DNA of 64,000 nt from JAEMQF01 sp963791595 (GTDB taxonomy: Bacteria > Pseudomonadota > Gammaproteobacteria > Burkholderiales > Burkholderiaceae_C): the NCBI GenBank assembly GCA_963791595.1, contig CAWBTF010000014.1:558001-622000 (forward strand), in the 5' to 3' direction. Under the pieces are notes generated by a model. The model searched no databases, was not told the origin of the DNA, and saw nothing but the letters and a program-made list of their open reading frames with translations. A program made the translations under genes and the position numbers. Below are positions 17,274 through 26,147 of this stretch, piece after piece (the stretch's first letter is position 1; every line of letters begins with the position of its first letter).

Positions 17274-18989
17274 TCAATCGAGACTGACTTCGGTTCGCAC
17301 CGCGCCCGCGCGGTCGGCGCGCGCGGTCAGCGCCAGCCGCGTGCCCTGCGGCGCACGCACCACCCATTCGGCAACCGCGCGATCGGCGGTGACTTCGCGG
17401 TTCGGCAGGAACGCGTGCAGCGACTGTTTGGGCGCATGGCCTTCCAATTGGGGCCCTTCGAAGCGAGGCTTGCCGCCGATGAGCGAGACCTCCGGGTTGC
17501 CTTCGGGCAGGTGAATCTCGAACATCACGCCGCGCACGACTTTGCGCGCGAGTGCGCGCTTGGTCACGTAGGCAGGCAGCCAGCCGCTGTTCGCGACCGC
17601 GAGCCTGATGCGCCAGGTGTCGGGCCCGAGCGCACGCACTTCGGTGCGCAGCAGTTCGAGCTTCGGCAGCGCCAGCGCAAGTTGCGTCATCCACCCCGGA
17701 AAACGCGCCGCCTCGCGTTCGCGCAAGGCGGGCGGCGGGTTGCGCCAGTAGTTCATCTTGTCCCAGCCGCCGATCTCCACCGCGCCGAGCTGCGCGTGCT
17801 GGAACGGCTTCCAGTCGACATGCGCCTGACCGCCGCATTGCGCATCGCTCCACTGCAGCAGCTTCAGGTCGTCGGCGGGCGGGTGCTCGCGGTACCAGTC
17901 GATCCACTTGTAGTCGGCGATACCGGCTTCGCGGTTCGGCGACCAGAGTTCGACCACCCAGAACAGCGCGCCCAGGTGCTCGAAGAACCAGTCTTGGGTG
18001 CCACCGATCACTTCCTTCGGGTGGTACTTGAAGTCGTGAAAGATGCTGATCGCCGGATATCCCGTGAGCTTGGCCCCAAGCTCGCTGAAGCGCTTGTAGG
18101 ACCACAGGTCCTCCGGGATCATTTCGTCGTCGCTCTGCGTGCCGAACGGCCGCAGGATCACGCCGCTGTGCGTGTGGTAGCTGATCGCGGCGCCGATGTT
18201 GGGGTGCTGGACCACGAAGTCGACCATCGCGCGCACCTCGGGCTCGCTGGTCGGGAACGGGCCCGCGCCGACCTGTTCGAATTCTTGCCGCCAGACTGCG
18301 GGGAAGTTGCGGTTCAGGTCCAGGCCTTCGAGATCCGGGTTCACCTTGACCGTCAGGCCGTCGTAGTTTTGCAGCGTCCCTTCCGGGATCACGCGGTAGT
18401 ACTCGCCGCCGAATTCGCCGGGCTCACGCGCCACCATCAGGCGCGCATCGAGATCGCTCTTCTTGTAGGCGCCATGCGGATCGGCAATACGCATCGTGAG
18501 GATGCGGCCGTCGCCGTCGATGTCCTCAACCGTCAGCCCTTCGACGCTGTCTTCCTCGAACGGATAGCGGCGCGTGCTGGAGCGAACGTGGCGCGGCTTG
18601 TCGGCGAGCGCGAGTTCGGCGCCGTCGGGGTTCAGGCGCGGGCACAGGTAGAGCACGCGCGTGTCGAGCAGCTGCGTGATCGCGCGGCCCTCAATGCTCG
18701 GGCTGCCGTAGCCCTTGACGAGCCAGTTCAGGTAGTACAAGACGGCGGTGCTGGCGGTGAGTTCGGCGGCGTGGATGTTGCCGTCGACCCAGAGCGCGGG
18801 CTTGTCGACGGCGGCGCCGGTGTGGATGTTGGTGACCGTCGCGACCCAGATGTCGCGGCCCTCGAAGCTCTTGCCGATCGACGCCAGCGAGACGAGTGTC
18901 GGGAACGCCTGGGCATAGCCCTGCAGCAGGCGCGTCAGGTCGTCGAAGCGATAGAAGATGTCGAAGCGGGGGGCGGGGGCGGTGGTCAT
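17274..18989 (-). CDS. M14 family zinc carboxypeptidase
   Basis: About 571 residues. The M14 zinc site is NIHAAE (His73, Glu76) with the third His in SYHTHSG near residue 272; the LDLNRNFP motif lies near 223-230, and the catalytic Glu is in FWVVELWSP near residue 347. The C-terminal third is probably a beta-sandwich. No signal peptide is seen, so it may act in the cytoplasm on peptides. I take the ATG at 18989; a GTG at 19004 overlaps the upstream stop as GTGA and is an equally credible start adding five residues. Last gene of the haloacid dehalogenase/glcB operon. Confidence 0.85.
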   Translation of the reverse strand: MTTAPAPRFDIFYRFDDLTRLLQGYAQAFPTLVSLASIGKSFEGRDIWVATVTNIHTGAAVDKPALWVDGNIHAAELTASTAVLYYLNWLVKGYGSPSIEGRAITQLLDTRVLYLCPRLNPDGAELALADKPRHVRSSTRRYPFEEDSVEGLTVEDIDGDGRILTMRIADPHGAYKKSDLDARLMVAREPGEFGGEYYRVIPEGTLQNYDGLTVKVNPDLEGLDLNRNFPAVWRQEFEQVGAGPFPTSEPEVRAMVDFVVQHPNIGAAISYHTHSGVILRPFGTQSDDEMIPEDLWSYKRFSELGAKLTGYPAISIFHDFKYHPKEVIGGTQDWFFEHLGALFWVVELWSPNREAGIADYKWIDWYREHPPADDLKLLQWSDAQCGGQAHVDWKPFQHAQLGAVEIGGWDKMNYWRNPPPALREREAARFPGWMTQLALALPKLELLRTEVRALGPDTWRIRLAVANSGWLPAYVTKRALARKVVRGVMFEIHLPEGNPEVSLIGGKPRFEGPQLEGHAPKQSLHAFLPNREVTADRAVAEWVVRAPQGTRLALTARADRAGAVRTEVSLD

Positions 18990-19000
18990 CGGTTTCGGCG

Positions 19001-20227
19001 TCACTCGGTGAAGAGCCGCGTGATGCCCTTCCACGTGATCAGGTGGCCGGGGTTGCTGGTTTCGTCGAGCACGCCCGACATGCGCTGCCGCAGCCGTGCG
19101 CTGCGCCTTGCGCGCCAGATCACCAGGTCGGCGAGCCAGGGGTGGGCGTTGACCTGGTTCGCGCGTTCGTACAAGTCGAAACGCGGTTTCAGCGCCGCGA
19201 GCGCCTCGTCGTAGCGTTGGCATGCCGTGGCGTCATCCAGGCCTTGGTCGCGCGCCGTGAGCAAGGTTTGGGCGGCGAGGATGCCGGTTTCCATCGCCTT
19301 GCCGATGCCCTCGCCGGTGAAGGCGTAGGTGCTGCCCGCGGCTTCGCCCGTCACCAGCAGGCCCGGGCGGCTCCAGCGTGCGCCTTCGAGCGTGCAACGC
19401 AGCGGAGCACCTTTTAGCTCGCCTTGCAGCGTGCCGCCGGCCAGCAGCGCGCCCGCGGGCGCGTAGACTCGCGCAAATGTCTTCAGCAGCTCGCGCAGGT
19501 TCACGTCTTTCATGCCGACCTTGCCGTCGTCGCGCACTTCGCTGTGGCTGTGCAGCACGCCCGCGCCGATGTTGAACACGCCGTCGCCGCACGGGAAGAT
19601 CCAGCCGTAGCCGGGGCGCAGTTTCCGGTGCCACACGACTTCCAACTCGGTGATCTTGCCCGTCATCGCGTTGTTCTTCACATAGCCACGCAAGGCCACG
19701 CCGGTGGGCACGCGCCGCGTGCACATCTGCGCGGCAAGCAAGGCTTGCGGTACCGCGCCGGTGGCGAGAACGACCCAGCGCGCGTCAACGCCTATCGTTT
19801 GCTCGCCCGACTTCAACACCGCGCCGATGACGCGCCCGCCTTCGACGCGCGGTGCGTCGAAGCGCCACGGCGCGGCGAAGTCTGCGCCTGCGCGCACCGC
19901 CGCCTGACGCAGGATTTCATCGAGCTGGCGCCGCGGCAACACCGCCAGCGCGCCGGGAATGTCGACCCGGCCGCCGCGCGGTGAAATGCAGGCCACATGC
20001 CCGACGCGGTGCGCCGCGGCCATCACCTCGTCGAGCACGCCCAGCCGCTGCAGCGCAGCGTGCGCGTCCGGGATCAGGCCGTCGCCGCAGATCTTGTCGC
20101 GCGGAAAACTTTGCGCGTCCACCAGCGAAACGCGCCAGCCTTCGCGCGCGAGCCACAGCGCGCAGGCGCTGCCAGCCGGGCCGGCGCCGACCACGAGGAC
20201 GTCGCAGGGCGCGGGAGTGCTGGCCAT
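19001..20227 (-). CDS. FAD-dependent oxidoreductase, geranylgeranyl-reductase family
   Basis: A 408-residue flavoprotein. The dinucleotide-binding VLVVGAGPAGSACALWLA is at the N-terminus, followed by FPRDKICGDGL, a hallmark of the geranylgeranyl reductase/FixC-like group, and the second FAD motif GLLVTGEAAGSTYAFTGEGIGKAMETG. Such enzymes reduce isoprenoid or related double bonds, or act as halogenases/hydroxylases; the substrate cannot be told. The ATG at 20227 overlaps the glcB stop as TGATG, so the two are translationally coupled; a longer reading from 20257 would run into glcB and is rejected. Confidence 0.83.
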   Translation of the reverse strand: MASTPAPCDVLVVGAGPAGSACALWLAREGWRVSLVDAQSFPRDKICGDGLIPDAHAALQRLGVLDEVMAAAHRVGHVACISPRGGRVDIPGALAVLPRRQLDEILRQAAVRAGADFAAPWRFDAPRVEGGRVIGAVLKSGEQTIGVDARWVVLATGAVPQALLAAQMCTRRVPTGVALRGYVKNNAMTGKITELEVVWHRKLRPGYGWIFPCGDGVFNIGAGVLHSHSEVRDDGKVGMKDVNLRELLKTFARVYAPAGALLAGGTLQGELKGAPLRCTLEGARWSRPGLLVTGEAAGSTYAFTGEGIGKAMETGILAAQTLLTARDQGLDDATACQRYDEALAALKPRFDLYERANQVNAHPWLADLVIWRARRSARLRQRMSGVLDETSNPGHLITWKGITRLFTE

Positions 20228-22422
20228 CAAGGCGCGGCCTTGACCTTCAAGCGCCACGCGTGCAGCAGCGGTTCGGTATAGCCGTTGGGTTGCTCGAGTC
20301 CCTTGAACACTAGCTCGCAGGCTGCCTTGTACGCGGCCGATGTGTCGAAGTGCCCCGCCATCGGCCGATACGCCGGGTCGCCGGCGTTTTGCGCGTCGAC
20401 CACCGAAGCCATGCGCTCGAACGTGGCGCGCACCTGGGCCTCGTCCACCACGCCGTGCAACAGCCAGTTCGCGATGTGCTGGCTGCTGATGCGCAAGGTG
20501 GCACGGTCTTCCATCAGGCCGACGTTGTGGATGTCGGGTACTTTCGAGCAGCCCACGCCCTGGTCCACCCAGCGCACCACGTAGCCGAGGATGCCTTGAA
20601 CGTTGTTGTCGAGTTCCTGCCGGCGCTCGGCGGCGCTCCAGCTCGCCTGCTCGACCACGGGAATCGTCAGCATGCCGTTCAGCAGCGCGTCGCCCTGCTG
20701 GCCGGCGTCGCTCTCAAGCTTCTTCTGGATGCCAGCGACATCGATCGCGTGGTAGTGCAGCGCGTGCAGCGTCGCGGCCGTTGGCGAAGGCACCCACGCC
20801 GTGTTCGCGCCGGCCAGCGGGTGCGCGACTTTCTGCTGCAACATCGCCGCCATCAGGTCGGGCATCGCCCACATGCCTTTGCCGATTTGCGCCTTGCCGC
20901 GCAAGCCGCTGCTCAGCCCGACTTGCACATTGCTGCGCTCGTAGGCGGTGAGCCACGCGCTGGTTTTCATGTCGCCCTTGCGCAGCATCGGCCCGGCGTG
21001 CATGGCACTGTGCATCTCGTCGCCGGTACGGTCAAGAAAACCGGTGTTGACGAAGGCCACTCGCGCCGGCGCAGCGGCGATGCAGGCCTGCAGGTTGACG
21101 CTGGTGCGGCGCTCCTCGTCCATGATGCCCAGCTTCACCGTGTTCGGTGGCAGGCCCAGCAGCGCTTCGACACGCGCGAACAGTTCATCGGCGAAGGCCG
21201 TTTCAGCGGGCCCGTGCATCTTCGGCTTGACGATGTAGACCGATCCGGTGCGTGAATTGACAAACTCCCCGCGCCCACCGCGCTGGAGGTCGACCATCGC
21301 GATCGCCGTCGTCACCACCGCGTCCAGAATGCCTTCGGGGACTTCTTTCGTGCCGCTGTCGAACAGGATCGCCGGGTTCGTCATCAAATGGCCGACGTTG
21401 CGCACGAACAGCAGCGAGCGGCCGTGCAGGCGCAGCTCGCCGCCACGCGGCTGGGTGTAGACGCGGTCTGCATTGAGGCGGCGCTCAATCGTCTTGCCGC
21501 CCTTGACCAGCTTCTCGGTGAGAGAGCCCTGCAAGATGCCGAGCCAGTTGCGATAGCCGAGCACCTTGTCGTCGGCATCAACCGCGACCACGGAATCCTC
21601 GAGGTCGAGAATCGTCGACAGCGCGGCTTCGAGCACCACGTCGCTGACGCCCGCGGCGTCACTCGCACCGATCGGCGTGCCACGGTCGATCCGGATGTCG
21701 ATGTGAATGCCGTGGTTGCGCAACAGCACCGAACTCGGCGCGGCCGGATCGCCCTGGAAACCGACGAACTTGGCGGGCTCGATCAATCCCACCGACTTGC
21801 CGCCCACGAGCTGCACCGACAACCGGCCCGAGACGCAGGCATAACGAACCGCATCGCGGTGCGAAGCGCCACCGGCCAGGGGCGCGCAGTTGTCCAGGAT
21901 GTTGCGTGCGTAGGCGATGACGGCGGCGCCGCGCTTCGGGTTGTAGGCGCCGGCGCGGCTGGCGCCGTCGGCCTCGGAAATCGCGTCGGTGCCGTACAGC
22001 GCGTCGTACAGCGACCCCCATCGCGCATTCGCCGCGTTCAGCGCGTAGCGCGCATTGAGCAAGGGCACGACGAGCTGCGGCCCGGCCTGGATGGCGAGCT
22101 CGGTGTCGACCTGCGTCGTCGTTGCCACGGCGCGCGCAGGCACCGGCTGCAGATATCCGATGCTTTCGAGGAAGCGCCGGTAGGCGGGCATGTCGGCGAT
22201 CGGCCCCGGGTGCGCGCGGTGCCACCGGTCGAGCTCGGCTTGCAGCCGGTCGCGTTCGGCGAGCAGCGCCTGGTTCTTCGGCGCGAGGTCGTGCACGATG
22301 GCATCCAGGCCCTGCCAGAAGCGCTCACTGGCGATGCCGATCACGGGCAACAGCTCGTCTTCGACGAAGCGGTGGAGCGATGCCGCGACTTGCAATCGCT
22401 GGCGGTTGATTCGCACGGTCAT
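20227..22422 (-). CDS. glcB: Malate synthase G
   Basis: 731 residues, the full length of isoform G. It condenses glyoxylate with acetyl-CoA to malate in the cytoplasm, allowing growth on C2 compounds such as glycolate. Recognisable blocks include GRSLLFVRNVGHLMTNPAI, the active-site region KMHGPAETAFADELF, the strand GIMDEERRTSVNLQ and the C-terminal CSKVPDIHNVGLMEDRATLRISSQHIANWL. The gene lies 14 bp behind a 2-haloacid dehalogenase and overlaps the downstream reductase. The neighbour is meaningful: haloacetate dehalogenation yields glycolate, which after oxidation gives the substrate of this enzyme. Confidence 0.97.
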   Translation of the reverse strand: MTVRINRQRLQVAASLHRFVEDELLPVIGIASERFWQGLDAIVHDLAPKNQALLAERDRLQAELDRWHRAHPGPIADMPAYRRFLESIGYLQPVPARAVATTTQVDTELAIQAGPQLVVPLLNARYALNAANARWGSLYDALYGTDAISEADGASRAGAYNPKRGAAVIAYARNILDNCAPLAGGASHRDAVRYACVSGRLSVQLVGGKSVGLIEPAKFVGFQGDPAAPSSVLLRNHGIHIDIRIDRGTPIGASDAAGVSDVVLEAALSTILDLEDSVVAVDADDKVLGYRNWLGILQGSLTEKLVKGGKTIERRLNADRVYTQPRGGELRLHGRSLLFVRNVGHLMTNPAILFDSGTKEVPEGILDAVVTTAIAMVDLQRGGRGEFVNSRTGSVYIVKPKMHGPAETAFADELFARVEALLGLPPNTVKLGIMDEERRTSVNLQACIAAAPARVAFVNTGFLDRTGDEMHSAMHAGPMLRKGDMKTSAWLTAYERSNVQVGLSSGLRGKAQIGKGMWAMPDLMAAMLQQKVAHPLAGANTAWVPSPTAATLHALHYHAIDVAGIQKKLESDAGQQGDALLNGMLTIPVVEQASWSAAERRQELDNNVQGILGYVVRWVDQGVGCSKVPDIHNVGLMEDRATLRISSQHIANWLLHGVVDEAQVRATFERMASVVDAQNAGDPAYRPMAGHFDTSAAYKAACELVFKGLEQPNGYTEPLLHAWRLKVKAAP

Positions 22423-22436
22423 TCAGGTCCTCAGGA

Positions 22437-23126
22437 TCATCCGGGGAAGAAGTCGAGCACGTCGCGCAGGCTGGCGCCGCTGCGCGCCGGCACGGTGCCG
22501 AGTTGTTCGAGCGGCAAACCCGCGCGGTTCACCCACAGCACCGTGTAGCCGAACCAGGTGGCGCCGATCGCGTCCCAGCCGTTGCTCGACACGAAGAGGA
22601 TATCCGCTGCCGGCAGGCCGAGTGCGGCCGTGCCCAATGCATAGGTGGCGGGGTCGGTCTTGAAGCGGCCCACGCTCTGTACGCTGAGCACGGGGTCGAG
22701 CCAGGCGCTGAAGCCGGCGTACGCCACCACCGCCTCGAGCATGTCGGGGTCGCCATTGCTCAGGATGCCGGTGCGCACGCCTTGCCGCGCCAGCTGTTGC
22801 AGCACCTCGCGGTTCTCGGGAAAGGGGTCGAGCTGCCGGTACTGCGCCATCAGGCGCTGTTCGCGCGCGGTGTCGAGCATCAAGCCCAGGCGCAGCGCCG
22901 CGAAACGCAGCGCGTCGCGCGTGACCTCCCAAAACGGCTGGTAGCGCCCGCTCATCGAGCGCACGCGGCTGTATTCGATCTGCTTGTCTCGCCACAGCAG
23001 GCTCAGGCGCTCGCCAAAGCCCGGGAACAGTTGCTCGGCCAGGTGGCCGACGCTGTAGACGTCGAACAGCGTGCCGTAGGCGTCGAACAGCACGGCTCGT
23101 GGGCTTGGCTCTGGACGGGATTGCAT
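22437..23126 (-). CDS. L-2-haloacid dehalogenase (HAD type II)
   Basis: A HAD hydrolase of 229 residues with the dehalogenase hallmarks. The nucleophile loop is FDAYGTLFDVYSV, the substrate arginine region LLWRDKQIEYSR, then SNGDPDML, FKTDPATYALG and FVSSNGWDAIGATWFGYTVLWVNR. The last is specific to 2-haloacid dehalogenases rather than phosphatases. It removes halide from short 2-haloalkanoic acids to give the 2-hydroxy acid (glycolate from haloacetate). I use the ATG at 23126 (MQSRPEP); a TTG at 23135 is possible. First gene of the operon and divergent from a LysR regulator 124 bp away. Confidence 0.88.
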   Translation of the reverse strand: MQSRPEPSPRAVLFDAYGTLFDVYSVGHLAEQLFPGFGERLSLLWRDKQIEYSRVRSMSGRYQPFWEVTRDALRFAALRLGLMLDTAREQRLMAQYRQLDPFPENREVLQQLARQGVRTGILSNGDPDMLEAVVAYAGFSAWLDPVLSVQSVGRFKTDPATYALGTAALGLPAADILFVSSNGWDAIGATWFGYTVLWVNRAGLPLEQLGTVPARSGASLRDVLDFFPG

Positions 23127-23236
23127 GGGCCGCAATTTATTCGATTTGCACGCTGCGATTGCAGAGCACGCTTCGCCGGCACTTCTGACGCCGGCGCGCT
23201 AATCGGGGCGGCATCGGCTCGCGACGGGCGGCCGCC

Positions 23237-23242
23237 CATAAT
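23237..23242 (+). promoter_or_regulatory. Possible -10 box of the LysR gene
   Basis: CATAAT lies 8 bases before the ATG at 23251 in the 124-bp divergent gap, so a transcript would have almost no leader. No good -35 box was found. LysR operators (T-N11-A) should also lie in this gap but none stands out by eye. Confidence 0.3.
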
Positions 23243-23250
23243 CCGCGCGA

Positions 23251-24165
23251 ATGGACAGATTGACCCAGATCGAATCGTTTGTCGCGGTGGCGAACAAGGG
23301 CAGCCTCACCGCGGTTGGCCATGCGCAGGGGATCGCGCCGGCGGCGATCGGCCGCCACATCGACGCGCTCGAGGCGCGCCTGGGCGTGAAGCTGCTGCTG
23401 CGCACGACGCGGCGCATCACGCTCACCCCAGAGGGCAGCGCGTTCCTGGAAGACTGTCAGCGCCTGCTCGGGGAGATTGCCGCGTCGGAGGCGCGCGTCA
23501 GCCAGGGCAGCGTCAAGGCCAGCGGCCACTTGCGCCTGACCGCGCCGGGGGGCTTCGGGCGGCGCCATGTGGCGCCGCTGGTGCCGCGCTTTCTCGAACT
23601 GCACCCGGATTTGGAGATTTCGCTGAACCTGAGCGACCGAATCGTCGACATCGTCAATGAAGGTGTCGACTGCGCGGTGCGTGTGGGCGACCTGCCCGAC
23701 AGCAATCTGATCAGCGTGCGCCTGGCGGACAACCGGCGCCTGTGCGTCGCCGCGCCGGCCTACCTGGCGCGTGCCGGCGTGCCGCGGCATCCGAATGAAC
23801 TGGCGCGCTTTGAGTGCCTGACGCTGAGCAGCGACGCGAGCCAGACCCGCGGCTGGGCCTTCAGCATCGACGGTGCCGTGACCTACCTGCGCCCGAACGG
23901 CCGCCTGACCTGCTCGGACGGCCAGGTGTTGCACGACTGGTGCGTCGCCGGCTTGGGCCTGGCGTGGCGGTCCACCTGGGAAGTGGAGCAGGAGATTCGC
24001 GACGGGACGCTTCAGTCCGTGCTCGACGATTTCATCGCACCACCCAATGGCATCTTCGCCGTGTTCGCGCACGCCAAACACTTGCCGCTGCGCGTGCGCT
24101 TGTGGATCGACTTTCTCAAGGCGGCGTATTCCGACCCCGCGTATTGGAACGGCGGCGCCGGCTGA
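23251..24165 (+). CDS. LysR family transcriptional regulator
   Basis: 304 residues with the winged helix-turn-helix at residues 1-60 (MDRLTQIESFVAVANKGSLT, then LEARLGVKLLLRTTRRITLTPEG) and a C-terminal periplasmic-binding-like effector domain. The pattern is that of the DmlR/CrgA-like LysR subgroup (FLELHPDLEISLNLSDRIVDIV, GVDCAVRVG). It is divergent from the haloacid dehalogenase-glcB operon across 124 bp, so it most likely controls that operon in response to a small organic acid; this is an inference from position. Confidence 0.92.
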   Translation: MDRLTQIESFVAVANKGSLTAVGHAQGIAPAAIGRHIDALEARLGVKLLLRTTRRITLTPEGSAFLEDCQRLLGEIAASEARVSQGSVKASGHLRLTAPGGFGRRHVAPLVPRFLELHPDLEISLNLSDRIVDIVNEGVDCAVRVGDLPDSNLISVRLADNRRLCVAAPAYLARAGVPRHPNELARFECLTLSSDASQTRGWAFSIDGAVTYLRPNGRLTCSDGQVLHDWCVAGLGLAWRSTWEVEQEIRDGTLQSVLDDFIAPPNGIFAVFAHAKHLPLRVRLWIDFLKAAYSDPAYWNGGAG

Positions 24166-24180
24166 GTTTCAAGAAACGCC

Positions 24181-24203
24181 GAAGGCGCCTCGTAGGCGCC
24201 TTC
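24181..24203 (-). terminator. Terminator hairpin between convergent genes
   Basis: A perfect 9-bp inverted repeat GAAGGCGCC / GGCGCCTTC with a 5-base loop. On the minus strand it is followed by GGCGTTTCTTG, so it probably ends the PsiF-like transcript; the LysR transcript may also use it. Confidence 0.7.
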
Positions 24204-24226
24204 GATGACCCCACCGTGCGGCCGAC

Positions 24227-24505
24227 CTACTTCTTCGCGTCGGCCATGCACTTCTTGATGTGGCTCGTCTTGGCGGCACCGGCGAGCTTCTTGTCGGCCG
24301 CGGATTTCTCGCATTCCGGGCTGGCCGCAGCGGCCGCTGGTTTCGCATCCGCATTGCACTTCTTCAGGAAGCTGTTCTTCGCCGCACCGGCCAGCTTCTT
24401 CTCGGTAGCCTGGGCGTCGCAGCTCGCCTTGGGAGCGTCCGCGGCAAAGGTCGGGGCCGCCATTGCCGCCAGCGACAAGGCCAACGCGCTCATCAGATAC
24501 TTCAT
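24227..24505 (-). CDS. PsiF-repeat small secreted protein
   Basis: A 92-residue protein with a clear Sec signal (MKYLMSALALSLAAMAAPTFA, cleavage at TFA-AD). The mature part contains two copies of the PsiF repeat: C(D/E)..AxxKKLAGAAK(N/T)S(F/H)(L/I)KKC, each bounded by two cysteines. PsiF was named as a phosphate-starvation-inducible protein in E. coli; its function is unknown. The ATG at 24505 has AGGAG five bases upstream. The same frame is open further upstream, but that extension is proline/arginine-rich antisense reading and is rejected. Confidence 0.85.
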   Translation of the reverse strand: MKYLMSALALSLAAMAAPTFAADAPKASCDAQATEKKLAGAAKNSFLKKCNADAKPAAAAASPECEKSAADKKLAGAAKTSHIKKCMADAKK

Positions 24506-24638
24506 GGGATCTCCTGAAAGGTTTGTCGGTGGCGAGAATTTCGCCGAGCAGGATTGGAACATACGTGGCGCTTGGCGCTGCGCGCCGTGGCGGGGTCGGC
24601 TTGGCCGCCTGGGCCGCCTTCGCGCTGCCGAGAGGCGC

Positions 24639-25997
24639 TCAGAGCACGCGGCGCGGATGCGCCAGCGCCTCGTGCGCGGCGTGCAGTCGGCGCACCAGCA
24701 CGCGGATGAACGCCTGGTCGAACGCGTGGCGCGTGGTTTGGCTGAGCTGCGCCAGGGTCTCGGGCGTGAACGACACGCTCGCCGTCGGCTGGGAGACCAA
24801 CACATCGGCGCTGTGCTTGCGAAGGGCGGGACTCGGCGCGAGGTAGGCCATCTCTCCGACCGACGTTCCGGCACCGAGCTGCGCCACCCGGTCGCCATCG
24901 CGAAACACCTCGACCTCACCCTGCGCAATGATGTGAAAGCTGTTGCCTTCGTCGCCCTTCAGGTAGAGCGAGCGCCCCGTCTCGAAGCGCTCCCATCGCG
25001 CCCGGTGCACCACTTCCCAGAGATCAACGTCGCCGAATTCGGCAAAGAACTCCAGCTGGCGCAGCAGCGTGAAGCGTTCCGAATCGAGCACCGCCTGGCG
25101 TTCGCCGCGCGGCACCAACTGGTTCGACACCAGCCCAGCCAGCGCCTGCGCGAATTCTTCCCAATCCGCAAAGCGGTCCCGTGCTCTCTTGGCCAGCGCG
25201 CGCTGGATCACTTCGTCCAGCGCCGGGTCGACCCCCGCGCGCAGCGGGCACAGGCGCGCGGGACGCTGGTGAAACACCTGCTGCATCATGGCCGCCGGCG
25301 TCGGTGCATCAAGCGGTGGCCGGCCGGCGACCAGGTGGTACAGCACCGCGCCGAGCGAATACATGTCTGAGCGGAAATCGAGGCGCTCGCCCTCCAACTG
25401 CTCCGGCGACACATAGGCCAGCGAGCCGACGCGGTGCACCTGCGTCAGGTCGGAGCCGACGTTGAGCGCGCTGCCGAAGTCGCTGATCTTCACACCGACG
25501 ATCGAGCCGCCTGTCAGCTGCACCAACAGGTTGGCGGGTTTGACGTCGCGGTGCAACACGCCTTGCCGGTACACGTAGCCGAGCGCCATCGCGCACTTGA
25601 AGCCGATTTCGACGATCAGCTCCAGCGGCAGCAGCTGGTCCGGGCGGCAGTAAGGGCGCAGCGTGCTGCCGGCCACGTACTCCATCACCAGGTAGGGCTG
25701 GAGCGGGTCGGCCACGGCGTCGAGGATCTGCACCACATTGGGGTGCTGCAGCCGGCCGACGAGCGCCGCCTCGGCGGCGAAGAAGCGCTCGATGTAGCGG
25801 CTGTCGAGACCGTCGCCGATGGCCGCGATGCGCACCCGCTTGATCGCGACATCGCGGCGCGCGAAGTCGTCGCGGCACAGGAACACTTCGCTGGTGGCGC
25901 CTTCGCCGAGCTTGCCCAGCACCCGGTACTTGCCGATCTGGCTCGGCTCGCCCTCCTGCTGCCGCGCAGCGGGCCGGTGGTGAAGCTCGGTGGGCAT
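24639..25997 (-). CDS. Ser/Thr protein kinase with C-terminal cyclic-nucleotide-binding domain
   Basis: 452 residues. The N-terminal Hanks-type kinase domain is complete: glycine loop GEGATSEV (31-38), Lys53 in AIKRV, HRDVKPANLL (149-158), DFG (173-175) and SPEQ (197-200). From about residue 335 a cNMP-binding domain follows, with YLKGDEGNSFHIIAQGEVEVF and SVGEMAYLAP. There is no membrane segment, so it is cytoplasmic. The fusion suggests kinase activity gated by a cyclic nucleotide, although the basic/arginine part of the phosphate cassette is not canonical. The start is the ATG at 25997; an in-frame extension to 26090 overlaps the argS promoter and is not convincing. Divergent from argS. 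Confidence 0.88.
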   Translation of the reverse strand: MPTELHHRPAARQQEGEPSQIGKYRVLGKLGEGATSEVFLCRDDFARRDVAIKRVRIAAIGDGLDSRYIERFFAAEAALVGRLQHPNVVQILDAVADPLQPYLVMEYVAGSTLRPYCRPDQLLPLELIVEIGFKCAMALGYVYRQGVLHRDVKPANLLVQLTGGSIVGVKISDFGSALNVGSDLTQVHRVGSLAYVSPEQLEGERLDFRSDMYSLGAVLYHLVAGRPPLDAPTPAAMMQQVFHQRPARLCPLRAGVDPALDEVIQRALAKRARDRFADWEEFAQALAGLVSNQLVPRGERQAVLDSERFTLLRQLEFFAEFGDVDLWEVVHRARWERFETGRSLYLKGDEGNSFHIIAQGEVEVFRDGDRVAQLGAGTSVGEMAYLAPSPALRKHSADVLVSQPTASVSFTPETLAQLSQTTRHAFDQAFIRVLVRRLHAAHEALAHPRRVL

Positions 25998-26135
25998 CGG
26001 GATTTCGAGTCTGCAACAAAGTGGTTGGATTTGATGATTGCACGCCGAAATCCCCTGACGGCGGCGCGCCGTGCCAACTATTCGACACAATCCGCCCGTC
26101 CGCGTTCAGTGCGGCTTGGGGCGTAACACCGTACG

Positions 26136-26141
26136 TAGAAT
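26136..26141 (+). promoter_or_regulatory. Possible -10 box of argS
   Basis: TAGAAT ends 6 bases before the argS ATG (26148), which would make the argS mRNA leaderless or nearly so. No clear -35 at the usual spacing. Confidence 0.35.
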
Positions 26142-26147
26142 CGCCTC

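Noticed and set aside
24506..24928. In-frame upstream extension of the PsiF-like gene
   Set aside because: Arg/Ser-rich low-quality reading antisense to the kinase region; the signal peptide with AGGAG starts at 24505.
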